Part shown: positions 9,286 through 16,764 of the stretch, in pieces
Position numbering within the stretch: position 1 is the first letter of the stretch
Layout of the letters: each line of letters opens with the position of its first letter
DNA from: Holophagales bacterium
Lineage (GTDB): Bacteria > Acidobacteriota > Holophagae > Holophagales > Holophagaceae
Direction: 5' to 3'
Assembly (NCBI GenBank): GCA_031281385.1
Contig: JAITFL010000175.1
Coordinates: 1 to 35,942, forward strand
Length of the DNA: 35,942 bases
The notes under the pieces: generated by a model
What the model was told of the DNA's origin: nothing
Database searches by the model: none
Seen by the model: the letters and a program-made list of their open reading frames with translations, nothing else
Position numbers and translations under genes: made by a program

Positions 9286-10026
9286 ATGGTTTGGAGCAAT
9301 GATCTGGCAAAGCTGAAACAAGACCTCAAGGCCAAGGATGCCTCGGGCGATGGGAGTACGGCGCCCCAGCCCCCCCCAAGGCAAGCCCCGGCCCAGACGG
9401 CCCCAAAGCCATTGGAAGAAGAGGACGCCTTGTTTATGACGGCCGTGGGAAAATCCATATCACATCCAGCGGCGCAGAGGAACATAGAGGAGCATGGCGC
9501 AGAGGAAGAGTTCACCAAAGCCATGTCACAGTTGAAGGGGGTCCGGCCAAGCGACCCGCGCGCCCAAGCGTCAAAAAATGAAGTCGGCCATGCAGACCAC
9601 GCAAATTCGGCGCATGGCGCTCCGCACCCCGCCCCAAGGCCCCCCGACGACTTTGAGGGCTTTGAGGACTTTGCGGACATTGGCCAGGCCAAGGGCGAAA
9701 AAAGAAACAAAGGCGACAAGGCAAGGCCAGAGGAATTCCATTTGGCCGCGGGGATGGTCATTGAAGTAGATGGCCAGCTAGACCTCAGAAATCACAACGA
9801 GGCCGATGCGCGTGAAAGGCTGGCCGAGCGGGTGCTGGATGGCCAGTGCCTTGGCTGGCGCTCGCTGCACGTCATTTTGGGGAACTCAGACGCCTTGCGC
9901 CAAGTGCTTCGCGACTACCTTGATTCTCCGCAGTCCAGCCCGTTGGCAAAATACGCGCAGGCCCCCGTCCCGATGGGCGGAAACAAGGCTTGGATTCTAT
10001 ATTATCATTTGCACCCCACATCTTAA
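9286..10026 (+). CDS. Smr-like domain protein with disordered N-terminus
   Basis: The protein has 246 residues. The first 150 or so are rich in Pro, Ala, Glu, Asp and His and look disordered. The C-terminal 90 residues follow the Smr (MutS2 C-terminal) pattern: a beta-strand LDLR, a helix (EADARERLAERVLDG), a strand (LHVILGN), a helix (LRQVLRDYL), then GGNKAWILYYHL. The usual LDLHG is LDLRN here and HGKG is LGNS, so residues linked to nuclease or DNA binding are changed. AAGGAAG precedes the ATG. It heads a run with the PfkB kinase (12-base gap) and the LysM gene. A TATAAT at 9260-9265 may be its -10 box, though no good -35 accompanies it. Confidence 0.6.
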   Translation: MVWSNDLAKLKQDLKAKDASGDGSTAPQPPPRQAPAQTAPKPLEEEDALFMTAVGKSISHPAAQRNIEEHGAEEEFTKAMSQLKGVRPSDPRAQASKNEVGHADHANSAHGAPHPAPRPPDDFEGFEDFADIGQAKGEKRNKGDKARPEEFHLAAGMVIEVDGQLDLRNHNEADARERLAERVLDGQCLGWRSLHVILGNSDALRQVLRDYLDSPQSSPLAKYAQAPVPMGGNKAWILYYHLHPTS

Positions 10027-10038
10027 TAAGGAGCGCCC

Positions 10039-10950
10039 GTGACACTACTCGCCATTGGAACCATCGCCTTTGACGACCTCGAGTCCCCGTCCGGCAAGAG
10101 GGAGCACCTTTTTGGCGGCTCGGCCACATACTTTTCGCTCAGCGCCAGCAATTTTTGTCCAGTCCAGCTCGTCGCCGTTGTAGGCGAAGACTTTGGCCCC
10201 CAGGAAGAATCCGTCTTTGCTGGCCGGCCGATAGACTTGGAGGGCGTTTCGAGACGCAAAGGAAAGTGCTTCCACTGGAGCGGCAGCTATGGTGAGGATC
10301 TCAACGAGGCCCACACCCTTATGACAGACCTAAACGTGTTTGCCGATTTTGACCCAAAATTGCCAGAACACTACAGAACCGCGCCATATTTGTTTTTGGC
10401 GAACATTGATCCTAGGTTGCAACTGGAGGTTTTGGCAGGCATGGCGTCGCGCCCAAAATGGGTTGCACTCGACACTATGAACTATTGGATAGAGGGGGCC
10501 AGAGGCTCACTGGAAAAGGCCCTCAGCGACATTGACATCCTGCTGATAAACGAAGCCGAGGCCAAAAGCCTGGCCAAAGAGGCAAACGCAATAAAAGCCG
10601 CCAAGATCATTTCTTCGATGGGCCCTCGCGCCATCGTCATAAAGAGGGGAGAGTATGGGGCCCTGTTAGCCAATGGCGGCACATGTTTCCCGTTCCCCGC
10701 CATTCCAACGGAAACTGTCATTGATCCGACAGGCGCGGGCGACACTTTTGCAGGTGGCTTTCTAGGATTTTTGGCTTCACAGGGAAACATGGAAGAAAAA
10801 ACTCTGCGAAAAGGCATGCTGGTTGGCACCGTCATGGCAAGCTTTGCCATAGAAAGTTTTGGCACCGAAAGGCTTGCGGCTGTCACAAAGCCAGAAATCG
10901 AAGAAAGGCTGTCAATGTTAGCCAATATTATAGGCATTTCTGGAACATAA
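10039..10950 (+). CDS. PfkB-family carbohydrate kinase
   Basis: This is a 303-residue ribokinase/PfkB-fold kinase that would phosphorylate a sugar or nucleoside with ATP in the cytoplasm. The N-terminal GGSATYFSLS stretch matches the substrate-side glycine motif. The signature DPTGAGDTFAGGFLGF holds the anion hole and the catalytic base Asp235. The substrate cannot be assigned. The start is GTG, preceded by AAGGAG at a five-base spacing. It lies 12 bases behind the Smr-like gene and about 30 before the LysM gene, so the three are likely co-transcribed. Confidence 0.88.
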   Translation: MTLLAIGTIAFDDLESPSGKREHLFGGSATYFSLSASNFCPVQLVAVVGEDFGPQEESVFAGRPIDLEGVSRRKGKCFHWSGSYGEDLNEAHTLMTDLNVFADFDPKLPEHYRTAPYLFLANIDPRLQLEVLAGMASRPKWVALDTMNYWIEGARGSLEKALSDIDILLINEAEAKSLAKEANAIKAAKIISSMGPRAIVIKRGEYGALLANGGTCFPFPAIPTETVIDPTGAGDTFAGGFLGFLASQGNMEEKTLRKGMLVGTVMASFAIESFGTERLAAVTKPEIEERLSMLANIIGISGT

Positions 10951-10981
10951 TTTGCATACTTATCTCCTCTGGGGGTATTGT

Positions 10982-12148
10982 ATGGCTCAAAAAATCTTGT
11001 TGGCACTTTTGCTCGCGGTTCCGACCCTTGTTTTCGGCAGCAACATTCAACAAGACCCAAAGGGCACCGGGGCGACCATAGTCCAAAAGCACCAATCCAA
11101 ATGGAACTACCCGACCGAAATTAAGCTACAGCCCGGCCAAAAACTGCACATTGTGGAAAAGGGCAATACATTCTGGGCACTGGGGCGCATATACCTCGGC
11201 AACCCATACCTATGGCCGCAGATTTGGGAACTCAACAAATGGGTAGCCGACCCGCATTGGATATATCCCGGCGACCCAATAATTGTTCCGGCCAAGGGGG
11301 AAGCACTTGGCACCAAAACCGGACCAGACTCGGACATAGCCGACCTGCAGCCTGATAGAAGCGTAATTTACCACCACGCCGCAAGGGACAAGTCCGCAGG
11401 CTACATATATAGCTTTCAGGATTTCCTAAAGCTGCCATACCTAGCCCCCAAAGGGGCGACCGCGCACTTCAAGGAGATTGGGGCCGCAAGGGTGACTGGA
11501 AGCCAAAGGGGAGACAAGCGCTACATGTCAAAAGGGGAGGTCGTCTATTTGGACGGAGGCAGGGCCAAGGGCCACCAACCCGGCGACAGAATGCTGGTTC
11601 TGAAAGTAGTGAAGCCAAATTTGCAACACAATGACGAAAAAAAGGGGTGGCGCACGATTGGAGACGTGATACAGCATACTGCGATCATCAGGATACTCTC
11701 GGTGCACCCAAAAAATTCGGAAGCGGTCATAGAGGATTCCTCGGACGGCGTGGAAGTCGGCGACCATGCTGCACCATTTGAAGAACCCGCCCTCATTCCA
11801 AATGCAGACGTGGCGTTGAGGGACGACACACTGGAGCCGGTGCCGATAAAAACCAGCGCGATAATTGTTTACTCTAAGAGCGGCGCAACGTACTTCGGCG
11901 ATGGATCGCTGGTGTTGATTGACAAAGGGAAAAAAGCGGGACTCGACAATGGGGACGTGCTGATCTGTGTCCGGCCAAGGGCCCTGGTCAACGTTGCCCC
12001 GGGAGACCCAAGGCCCGCCATCAGAAGCCCCATGACAAATAGGTACTTGGGACAGCTAATAATCGTGAACGCCAGTCAAAACTACTCGACCTGCATCGTG
12101 GTTGAAACAAAATCCGAAATGACACTGGGAGACATCGTCACTAATTAG
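10982..12148 (+). CDS. Exported LysM-domain protein
   Basis: The protein has 388 residues. A signal peptide (MAQKILLALLLAVPTLVFGS) is followed by one LysM domain at about residues 47-95, with the typical HIVEKGNTFWALG start and the end HWIYPGDPIIVP. The domain binds peptidoglycan. The remaining 290 residues are beta-rich with no catalytic motif that I recognise. Similar proteins in which the LysM reads LWPQIWELN and DPHWIYPGDP are frequent in Acidobacteriota and deltaproteobacterial groups. The frame is open from a TTG at 10952, but the ATG at 10982 starts the signal peptide and has a GGGGG stretch at suitable distance. Its last eight bases overlap the tail of convergent rsmG. Confidence 0.78.
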   Translation: MAQKILLALLLAVPTLVFGSNIQQDPKGTGATIVQKHQSKWNYPTEIKLQPGQKLHIVEKGNTFWALGRIYLGNPYLWPQIWELNKWVADPHWIYPGDPIIVPAKGEALGTKTGPDSDIADLQPDRSVIYHHAARDKSAGYIYSFQDFLKLPYLAPKGATAHFKEIGAARVTGSQRGDKRYMSKGEVVYLDGGRAKGHQPGDRMLVLKVVKPNLQHNDEKKGWRTIGDVIQHTAIIRILSVHPKNSEAVIEDSSDGVEVGDHAAPFEEPALIPNADVALRDDTLEPVPIKTSAIIVYSKSGATYFGDGSLVLIDKGKKAGLDNGDVLICVRPRALVNVAPGDPRPAIRSPMTNRYLGQLIIVNASQNYSTCIVVETKSEMTLGDIVTN

Positions 12149-12746
12149 GGCATCTTTCTCTCAACCTGATGATAGCGCGTTCACCCATGCTTGGCAGGCT
12201 GTAGGGAAATGCCTCGTGGCTCCATTCCCTTCCCACATCTGAACAGTCCCACTTGGACCCCTTGAAAGCAAAAAAAGGCGCACCGGGAGCGGAGTGCCTC
12301 TTCCACCAGGTTAGCAGCGTACCCAAATCGCCTACGGCCTTTGCCGTTCCCACATCGGCGTTCAGCGGGGCCAGCGATTCGATAGGGCCGCACTCTGCCC
12401 GCAGGTTGCTAAGTTGCAGCTCTAGCGCGGCCTGCCTCACAAAAGCCACCTTTTTGCGGTTGCGGTCAACAGCCAAAACATTCAAATCTGGCCTGTGCGC
12501 GGCAATTAGAAAGGCCGGTATCCCCATGCCCGACCCAAAATCGGCCACCAGAGACCCAGCCAAAATTGACCCAAGATGGGGCAGCAGCGCGGCAGAATCG
12601 AGCAACAGACCCTCAAATCGCTGCTCTGGTGCCAGCCCTGTGATGGAATGGACGCCATTCCACTTGCCCAATAGCTTTAAGTACGCCTCTCCCATTGCCC
12701 GCAGGTTTTCTGGGAACAATGGGATGGCGGGCTGTGGCGTGGCCAT
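12141..12746 (-). CDS. rsmG: 16S rRNA (guanine-527 N7)-methyltransferase
   Basis: This is the RsmG/GidB family enzyme that methylates 16S rRNA with S-adenosylmethionine. With the ATG at 12746 it has 201 residues, close to the family length of about 207. The SAM-binding loop is seen as VADFGSGMGIPAFLIA, followed by the acidic strand end LAVDRNRKKVAFVRQ. The open frame extends upstream to 13037, but that part shows no homology-like sequence and overlaps the hicB-like gene. The chosen ATG has no Shine-Dalgarno sequence; instead a -10-like TATAAC ends six bases before it, suggesting a leaderless message. It is convergent with the LysM gene. Confidence 0.9.
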   Translation of the reverse strand: MATPQPAIPLFPENLRAMGEAYLKLLGKWNGVHSITGLAPEQRFEGLLLDSAALLPHLGSILAGSLVADFGSGMGIPAFLIAAHRPDLNVLAVDRNRKKVAFVRQAALELQLSNLRAECGPIESLAPLNADVGTAKAVGDLGTLLTWWKRHSAPGAPFFAFKGSKWDCSDVGREWSHEAFPYSLPSMGERAIIRLRERCPN

Positions 12747-12755
12747 AGGCAAGTT

Positions 12756-12785
12756 ATACCAGTTACAAGTTCTCAGTTGCAAGAA
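12756..12785 (-). promoter_or_regulatory. Promoter for leaderless rsmG
   Basis: On the minus strand TTGCAA (about 12780-12785, four of six matches) is followed 18 bases later by TATAAC (about 12756-12761, five of six). It ends about six bases before the rsmG ATG at 12746. A transcript from this promoter would start at or next to the start codon, which fits the absence of a ribosome binding site. Confidence 0.45.
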
Positions 12786-12884
12786 CCTATCGCTATACCA
12801 AGCAGCATCGCGGACTTCATGGAAAGGGTCAAGAAATGATCTTTTTTGGCATGCAGATTGCAAAACTGAAGACGGAGAAATGTC

Positions 12885-13124
12885 ATGATCCAAGAAATAG
12901 CACAACAAACGATGGAATACAGAGGCTACACAGCCTGGGTCGAATGGATTGAGGAAGACGGACTCTACAGCGGAGAAGTCATGGACACTTGGGGAACAAT
13001 TGGCTTCAGGGGATACACCATGGAAGAAGCGCATCAAGCATTCATGAAAATATTGGACTGGTACTTGGACGAGTGCTTCCCAGAAGAGAGGGTGCAGCCC
13101 TGCGTCACTTCCAGACTCGCTTGA
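12885..13124 (+). CDS. HicB-like antitoxin-family protein (orphan)
   Basis: The 79-residue protein follows the HicB N-terminal pattern: YRGYTAWVEW, then EDGLYSGEV, then IGFRGYTMEEAHQAF, and a final acidic helix ending in LDECF. This partly RNase-H-like fold normally neutralises the HicA mRNA interferase. No HicA-sized frame (about 60 residues with the GSHH-type motif) is present on either side, and no DNA-binding domain follows the HicB fold. GGAG lies eight bases before the ATG. It is either a solitary HicB protein or the remnant of a toxin-antitoxin pair. It is divergent from rsmG across about 140 bases. Confidence 0.7.
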   Translation: MIQEIAQQTMEYRGYTAWVEWIEEDGLYSGEVMDTWGTIGFRGYTMEEAHQAFMKILDWYLDECFPEERVQPCVTSRLA

Positions 13125-13210
13125 TTTTTAGCAAGTTCAGAAACACAATTTAGCGCGGCCATTTGATTCAAAATTGCCAACCGCCAATGGCCTAGAGTAC
13201 TCTATATTAC

Positions 13211-14059
13211 ATGTCAGCACCACTTAGGGACTGGAAAGACGCTTTGGAGGATGTTGGGGTGATGGGCCTAGTGCCACCCCCTGCGCAGCCCATGCCCGCT
13301 GCTGCCGCAGCCCCGGCGGCTAGGCCGATTCTTCCTAGCGCCACCCCGATTGTTGCGCCTCGGGCCACAAAAGTCGCCGCGCCCCAGTACCCGGCCTCAA
13401 AGGCAAAAGAAGCGGCTGTCAAAGATGCCCCGGCTTGGCAGGCCCCGACAGACCCTATCAAGAACCCGCCGCTTGCAGACCTAGAAACCTGCGAAAGCCT
13501 AGACGCGCTAAACGCCCGCATCTGCCGCTGTGAGGCCTGCCCTCTTGGGGCCAGCAGGATAAAGTTCGTATTTGGCGAGGGTTCGCCAAACGCCCAGATG
13601 ATGTTTGTCGGCGAGGGCCCTGGCAGCGAAGAGGACATCATGGGCCGCCCATTCGTCGGCAGGGCCGGAGTGCTGCTTGACAAAATGATTGGTGCCCTTG
13701 GCATGACCCGTAGCGATGCCTACATAGCCAACATCGTTAAGTGCCGCCCGCCCGACAACAGAGTACCCACGCCGGTGGAAGCCCAAACCTGCATCCGCTA
13801 CCTTATGAGGCAAATAGAACTAATCAAACCCAACGTGATAGTGGGCCTAGGCGCAACGCCCATGAGGGAGATGATAGGCATCCCAAGCGGAATAACAAAG
13901 CTCCGCGGCACCTGGCGTTCAGTCAAAGTGGCAGACAGAGAGATACCCTACATGCCCACCTTCCACCCCGCCTACGTCCTGCGCTCGTACACCAAAGAAG
14001 TCAGACAGGCCGTCTGGGACGATCTGCAAGCGGCAAAAAAGAGGGCGGAGGAAGGGTGA
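13211..14059 (+). CDS. Family 4 uracil-DNA glycosylase (4Fe-4S)
   Basis: This enzyme removes uracil from DNA as the first step of base-excision repair. Of 282 residues, the first 80 are an Ala/Pro-rich linker and the rest is the glycosylase. Cluster ligands match the family 4 spacing: C107-x2-C110 and C178-x15-C194. GEGPGSEED corresponds to the usual GEAPGxxED, RPFVGRAG and NIVKCRPPDNR follow, and HPAYVLR is the C-terminal uracil-site motif. No Shine-Dalgarno sequence precedes the ATG. TTGCCA at 13174-13179 with a weak TACTCT at 13198-13203 could give a leaderless transcript. The gene is convergent with the membrane protein at 14110. Confidence 0.92.
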   Translation: MSAPLRDWKDALEDVGVMGLVPPPAQPMPAAAAAPAARPILPSATPIVAPRATKVAAPQYPASKAKEAAVKDAPAWQAPTDPIKNPPLADLETCESLDALNARICRCEACPLGASRIKFVFGEGSPNAQMMFVGEGPGSEEDIMGRPFVGRAGVLLDKMIGALGMTRSDAYIANIVKCRPPDNRVPTPVEAQTCIRYLMRQIELIKPNVIVGLGATPMREMIGIPSGITKLRGTWRSVKVADREIPYMPTFHPAYVLRSYTKEVRQAVWDDLQAAKKRAEEG

Positions 14060-14109
14060 TTGACAAAAAACGACTAAACCTTTGGCAAAATTGAGGGCTT
14101 GCAAGCCGC

Positions 14110-14535
14110 TCAAGTGCGCTGGCCATACATTTTTTTCAGCCACTCCAAAAGATCAAAGTGGCGCACGACCCCTGGCATGTGGCTGCCAACGGAGGCGATG
14201 ATTGTGGCACCCATGTACCAATAAAAGCGGTGGCCTGGCAGCATAAAGAACCCTGTGCCCAAGAAGGCCAGCTTCAGCAAGGAAAAAAGGCCACTGCCCT
14301 GCACCAAGACGCGTGGGCTTTTATAAACGTCCGCCGATAGCATCAGGAAACCACTTAGGATGGCCGCCCAAATGGCGACGTATATTTCGCCATGCTTGGC
14401 ACCAAGAAATACGCCCCCCAAGACTATGGCAGTCGTTACGATGTGCATAGAGCGCAACAGCACCGTCAGCCAGCGCCTTGTGCTGGAATGTTCATTTGGG
14501 CTGGGTGGCATCTGGGAATTGGCTTCACTGGTCAT
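14110..14535 (-). CDS. Conserved four-helix membrane protein
   Basis: The 141-residue protein has a short polar N-terminus and about four membrane helices (around residues 28-48, 50-68, 78-98 and 102-122), then a basic tail. HIVTTAIVLGGVFLGAKH and SHMPGVVRHF are the most distinctive parts. I know such motifs only from uncharacterised integral membrane proteins, loosely like CopD-type proteins, and assign no function. The start is divergent from scpA with 58 bases between them. Upstream of the ATG there is no clear ribosome binding site, only TTTTAATTT. Confidence 0.6.
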   Translation of the reverse strand: MTSEANSQMPPSPNEHSSTRRWLTVLLRSMHIVTTAIVLGGVFLGAKHGEIYVAIWAAILSGFLMLSADVYKSPRVLVQGSGLFSLLKLAFLGTGFFMLPGHRFYWYMGATIIASVGSHMPGVVRHFDLLEWLKKMYGQRT

Positions 14536-14581
14536 GGCAAATTAAAACCCTATTTCTGTCTGCGGGTCGCGCAAATGGATG

Positions 14582-14587
14582 TATAAT
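14582..14587 (+). promoter_or_regulatory. -10 box of a likely leaderless scpA promoter
   Basis: A perfect TATAAT ends exactly six bases before the ATG at 14594, and no Shine-Dalgarno sequence lies between. No convincing -35 box is seen 16-18 bases upstream. Transcription starting seven bases after the -10 would begin on the start codon. Confidence 0.45.
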
Positions 14588-14593
14588 AATTGT

Positions 14594-15400
14594 ATGGAAA
14601 CCGCTGTACAAGTCAACTCTGAGGCCAAGCCAGAGGACGCCGCAAGCGCCAAAGAATCAAAAATTTTTGAGCCACCAAAGGGCTTCGAGAGCAAGTTCAG
14701 CGGCATGGCGCTGGACCTGCCCATCTTTGAAGGCCCTTTGGATTTGTTGCTGTTCCTAATCCGCGACCAAAAACTGGACATCATGGATCTGCCCATAGCG
14801 CATGTCACCAAGCAGTACATGGACTACCTGTTTCGGATGGAAGAATTCAAACTAGAAATCGCCGCCGAGTTCATTTCCATGGCGGCGCAATTGGTGCAGA
14901 TAAAGAGCCGCATGCTGCTCCCGCTTCCGCCAAAAGACGGCGAGGCGGAAGACCCAAGGGAAGAGTTGGCCCTAAGGCTGCAACAGTACGAGGCCATAAA
15001 GGAAGCCGCGAAAGAACTCTCCATTAGGGAAGGACAGATGCAGGGCGTAATTTTTACAAACGGGCTGGACATGGACGAATACGCCAAAACCGAAGACGAA
15101 CCCATAAGGGCCACGGCAATGGATCTTTTGGGCGCCTACAGGGACATACTCAAGTGCCTACTGCCACCGCCCCCGGTTGAAGTTGTGACCCCGCCAAAAT
15201 CATTGGAGCAGCGCATCGCCGAAGTGCTGGAATTGCTTGGCGCAGACAGTTGGCTGCCGTTCGCAAGGCTATTCGCCGGATCCAAAAACCGCGAAGACCT
15301 TGTCCTCACTTTTCTGGCGCTGCTGGAGATAGTGAAAAATGGCAGGGCCAAGCTGGTGCAGACAGAAGTTTTTGGCGAAATTCGCGTCCAAGCTGCTTGA
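14594..15400 (+). CDS. scpA: Segregation and condensation protein A
   Basis: This is the kleisin subunit that joins SMC and ScpB into the chromosome-condensing complex. The N-terminal helical domain has the signature FEGPLDLLLFLIRDQKLDIMDLPIAHVTKQY, and the C-terminal winged-helix part ends in FLALLEIVKNGRAKLVQ, which contacts the SMC head. The length of 268 residues is normal. The first 40 residues are an Ala/Glu/Lys-rich extension. An ATG at 14579 is also in frame but lies over the TATAAT box, so 14594 is preferred. scpB is not in the window. A thioredoxin-like gene follows after 38 bases. Confidence 0.9.
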   Translation: METAVQVNSEAKPEDAASAKESKIFEPPKGFESKFSGMALDLPIFEGPLDLLLFLIRDQKLDIMDLPIAHVTKQYMDYLFRMEEFKLEIAAEFISMAAQLVQIKSRMLLPLPPKDGEAEDPREELALRLQQYEAIKEAAKELSIREGQMQGVIFTNGLDMDEYAKTEDEPIRATAMDLLGAYRDILKCLLPPPPVEVVTPPKSLEQRIAEVLELLGADSWLPFARLFAGSKNREDLVLTFLALLEIVKNGRAKLVQTEVFGEIRVQAA

Positions 15401-15438
15401 ATTTGCGCCAGACTATTTTTTGCTTTTTTGGAGTGTCT

Positions 15439-16014
15439 ATGATCATTCGCGCCGCAGCCTTTGCACTGCTGGCTTCTATCTCCCTCGCCGCCCAAGCACC
15501 TAAAGTCAAGCCAACCCCGGCCATAGAAAAGGAATGGATACCTATAAAGGAAGTGGAGCTAAAAAAACAAAAGTTCAGCGAACACGCCGCGCTAATTGGC
15601 AAGCCGATGCCAAAGTTGGATTTGTCTGGCTGGGTAAATGGACAGTTGGACAGCGAGGACATGAAGGGCAAGATAGTAATCATTGATTTTTGGACCACTT
15701 GGTGCGGCCCCTGCATAGCGGCAATCCAGCACAACATTATTGAGATGGCAAAAAAATACGCCGACAGGGGCGTACTGGTCTTGGGTGTATGCGGCAGCGG
15801 CAGAGGCAAAGAAAAAATGGGCGACGTGGTCAAAGCAAAGGGCGTTACCTATCCCAATGCCCGCCCAACTCCAGCCACAGAAAAGGCATGGCGGGTTTTT
15901 TGGTACCCTACATACGCAGTCGTTGACCGCGATGGCATAGTGAGGGCCCTTGGCATAAATCTGAAGGACGTTGAAAAAGTGGTTGACGCGCTATTGGAAG
16001 AACAGCCGAAATAG
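15439..16014 (+). CDS. Exported TlpA-like thioredoxin-fold protein
   Basis: The 191-residue protein starts with a signal peptide (MIIRAAAFALLASISLAAQA) and continues into a TlpA/AhpC-TSA-type thioredoxin fold. The active site WCGPC places the redox cysteines at 89 and 92. The cis-proline strand is seen as FWYPTYAVVDRDG. Such proteins reduce disulfides in the periplasm, often for cytochrome c maturation, but nothing nearby indicates a partner. The ATG has GGAG five bases upstream, and the signal peptide begins there, although the frame is open from 15250. It probably shares a transcript with scpA. Confidence 0.85.
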   Translation: MIIRAAAFALLASISLAAQAPKVKPTPAIEKEWIPIKEVELKKQKFSEHAALIGKPMPKLDLSGWVNGQLDSEDMKGKIVIIDFWTTWCGPCIAAIQHNIIEMAKKYADRGVLVLGVCGSGRGKEKMGDVVKAKGVTYPNARPTPATEKAWRVFWYPTYAVVDRDGIVRALGINLKDVEKVVDALLEEQPK

Positions 16015-16093
16015 GGGCGGTTTCTAGCCGAATAATTTGTACAACAAGAAAAAGTTTGCGGCAGCGATGTCTGGAACAAAGCGCCTACGTTTA

Positions 16094-16705
16094 CTATGCG
16101 TCCCTCTCGGGTACCAGCAGTGCTTTGAGTATTCGATCTAAGTCTCCTTGCAGTCTAACCATCTGCCAAGCTATAAACATAGCGTACCCAAGCCAAACCC
16201 ACAGCAGGCGCGGGTCGGCTGGGGTGCGCGTGAATGGCTCCGTGCCGATGTCGAGTCGTAGGCCATACAAAAACCAGAGCGCTACGCCAAAACCGATTAC
16301 CAAGTGGCCCCAGCGGATCCAATAGGGACGAAGGCCGTCTTTGATCTTCCACCTCAGCAACAGCCAGCGCACAAATAATTCGCCCTTTGCGTCTTCAAAA
16401 TGCAGCGCGATGAGCCTATCTACTATGGGCGCGTAACTGTGTCCTTTCAGGGCCTCCAGTTCCTCTGCGCCCCCCATTTTTCGCAGCTGTGCGCTACGGA
16501 TTTTTCCTATACATTCGTCCCAAGGGGCATTTTCTCTCATCAAGGCAAACTGCAGGCGCAGGATGCCCACCCATAGAACGGCCTGGGCCAACAGCACGCC
16601 CCACACGGCCATCCCTTGCCAACCATTGTTGCGGACTAGATCGAGAAACCGCGATAGATCAAGTAGATTCAACTGCCCCCCCATCGCCGCAAGGCACTGC
16701 GGCAT
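16094..16705 (-). CDS. Membrane protein of unknown function
   Basis: The protein has about 203 residues with three likely membrane helices: one near the N-terminus (MAVWGVLLAQAVLWVGILRL), and two near the C-terminus (HLVIGFGVALWFLYGL and LLWVWLGYAMFIAWQMV). Between them is a charged stretch of about 70 residues. I recognise no family. The start is uncertain: the frame opens with a TTG at 16735, ATGs occur at 16705 and 16684, and none has a good ribosome binding site. It lies 59 bases behind the SpoIIE-type phosphatase on the same strand and is probably co-transcribed with it. Confidence 0.6.
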   Translation of the reverse strand: MPQCLAAMGGQLNLLDLSRFLDLVRNNGWQGMAVWGVLLAQAVLWVGILRLQFALMRENAPWDECIGKIRSAQLRKMGGAEELEALKGHSYAPIVDRLIALHFEDAKGELFVRWLLLRWKIKDGLRPYWIRWGHLVIGFGVALWFLYGLRLDIGTEPFTRTPADPRLLWVWLGYAMFIAWQMVRLQGDLDRILKALLVPERDA

Positions 16706-16764
16706 CAATTGATTTGGTTTTATAGCTCCCCCCAACCAAGCTAGATATTTGTCGCCCGATTGGC

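Noticed and set aside
12253..12888. Plus-strand frame of 211 codons opposite rsmG
   Set aside because: It runs antisense to the SAM-binding motif of rsmG and has no protein-like features.
12747..13037. N-terminal extension of rsmG to 13037
   Set aside because: The extension has no family similarity, overlaps the hicB-like gene, and would make the enzyme about 100 residues too long.
14096..14107. Perfect palindrome GGCTTGCAAGCC between convergent genes, as a terminator
   Set aside because: There is no loop and no T run follows, so it is not a convincing terminator.
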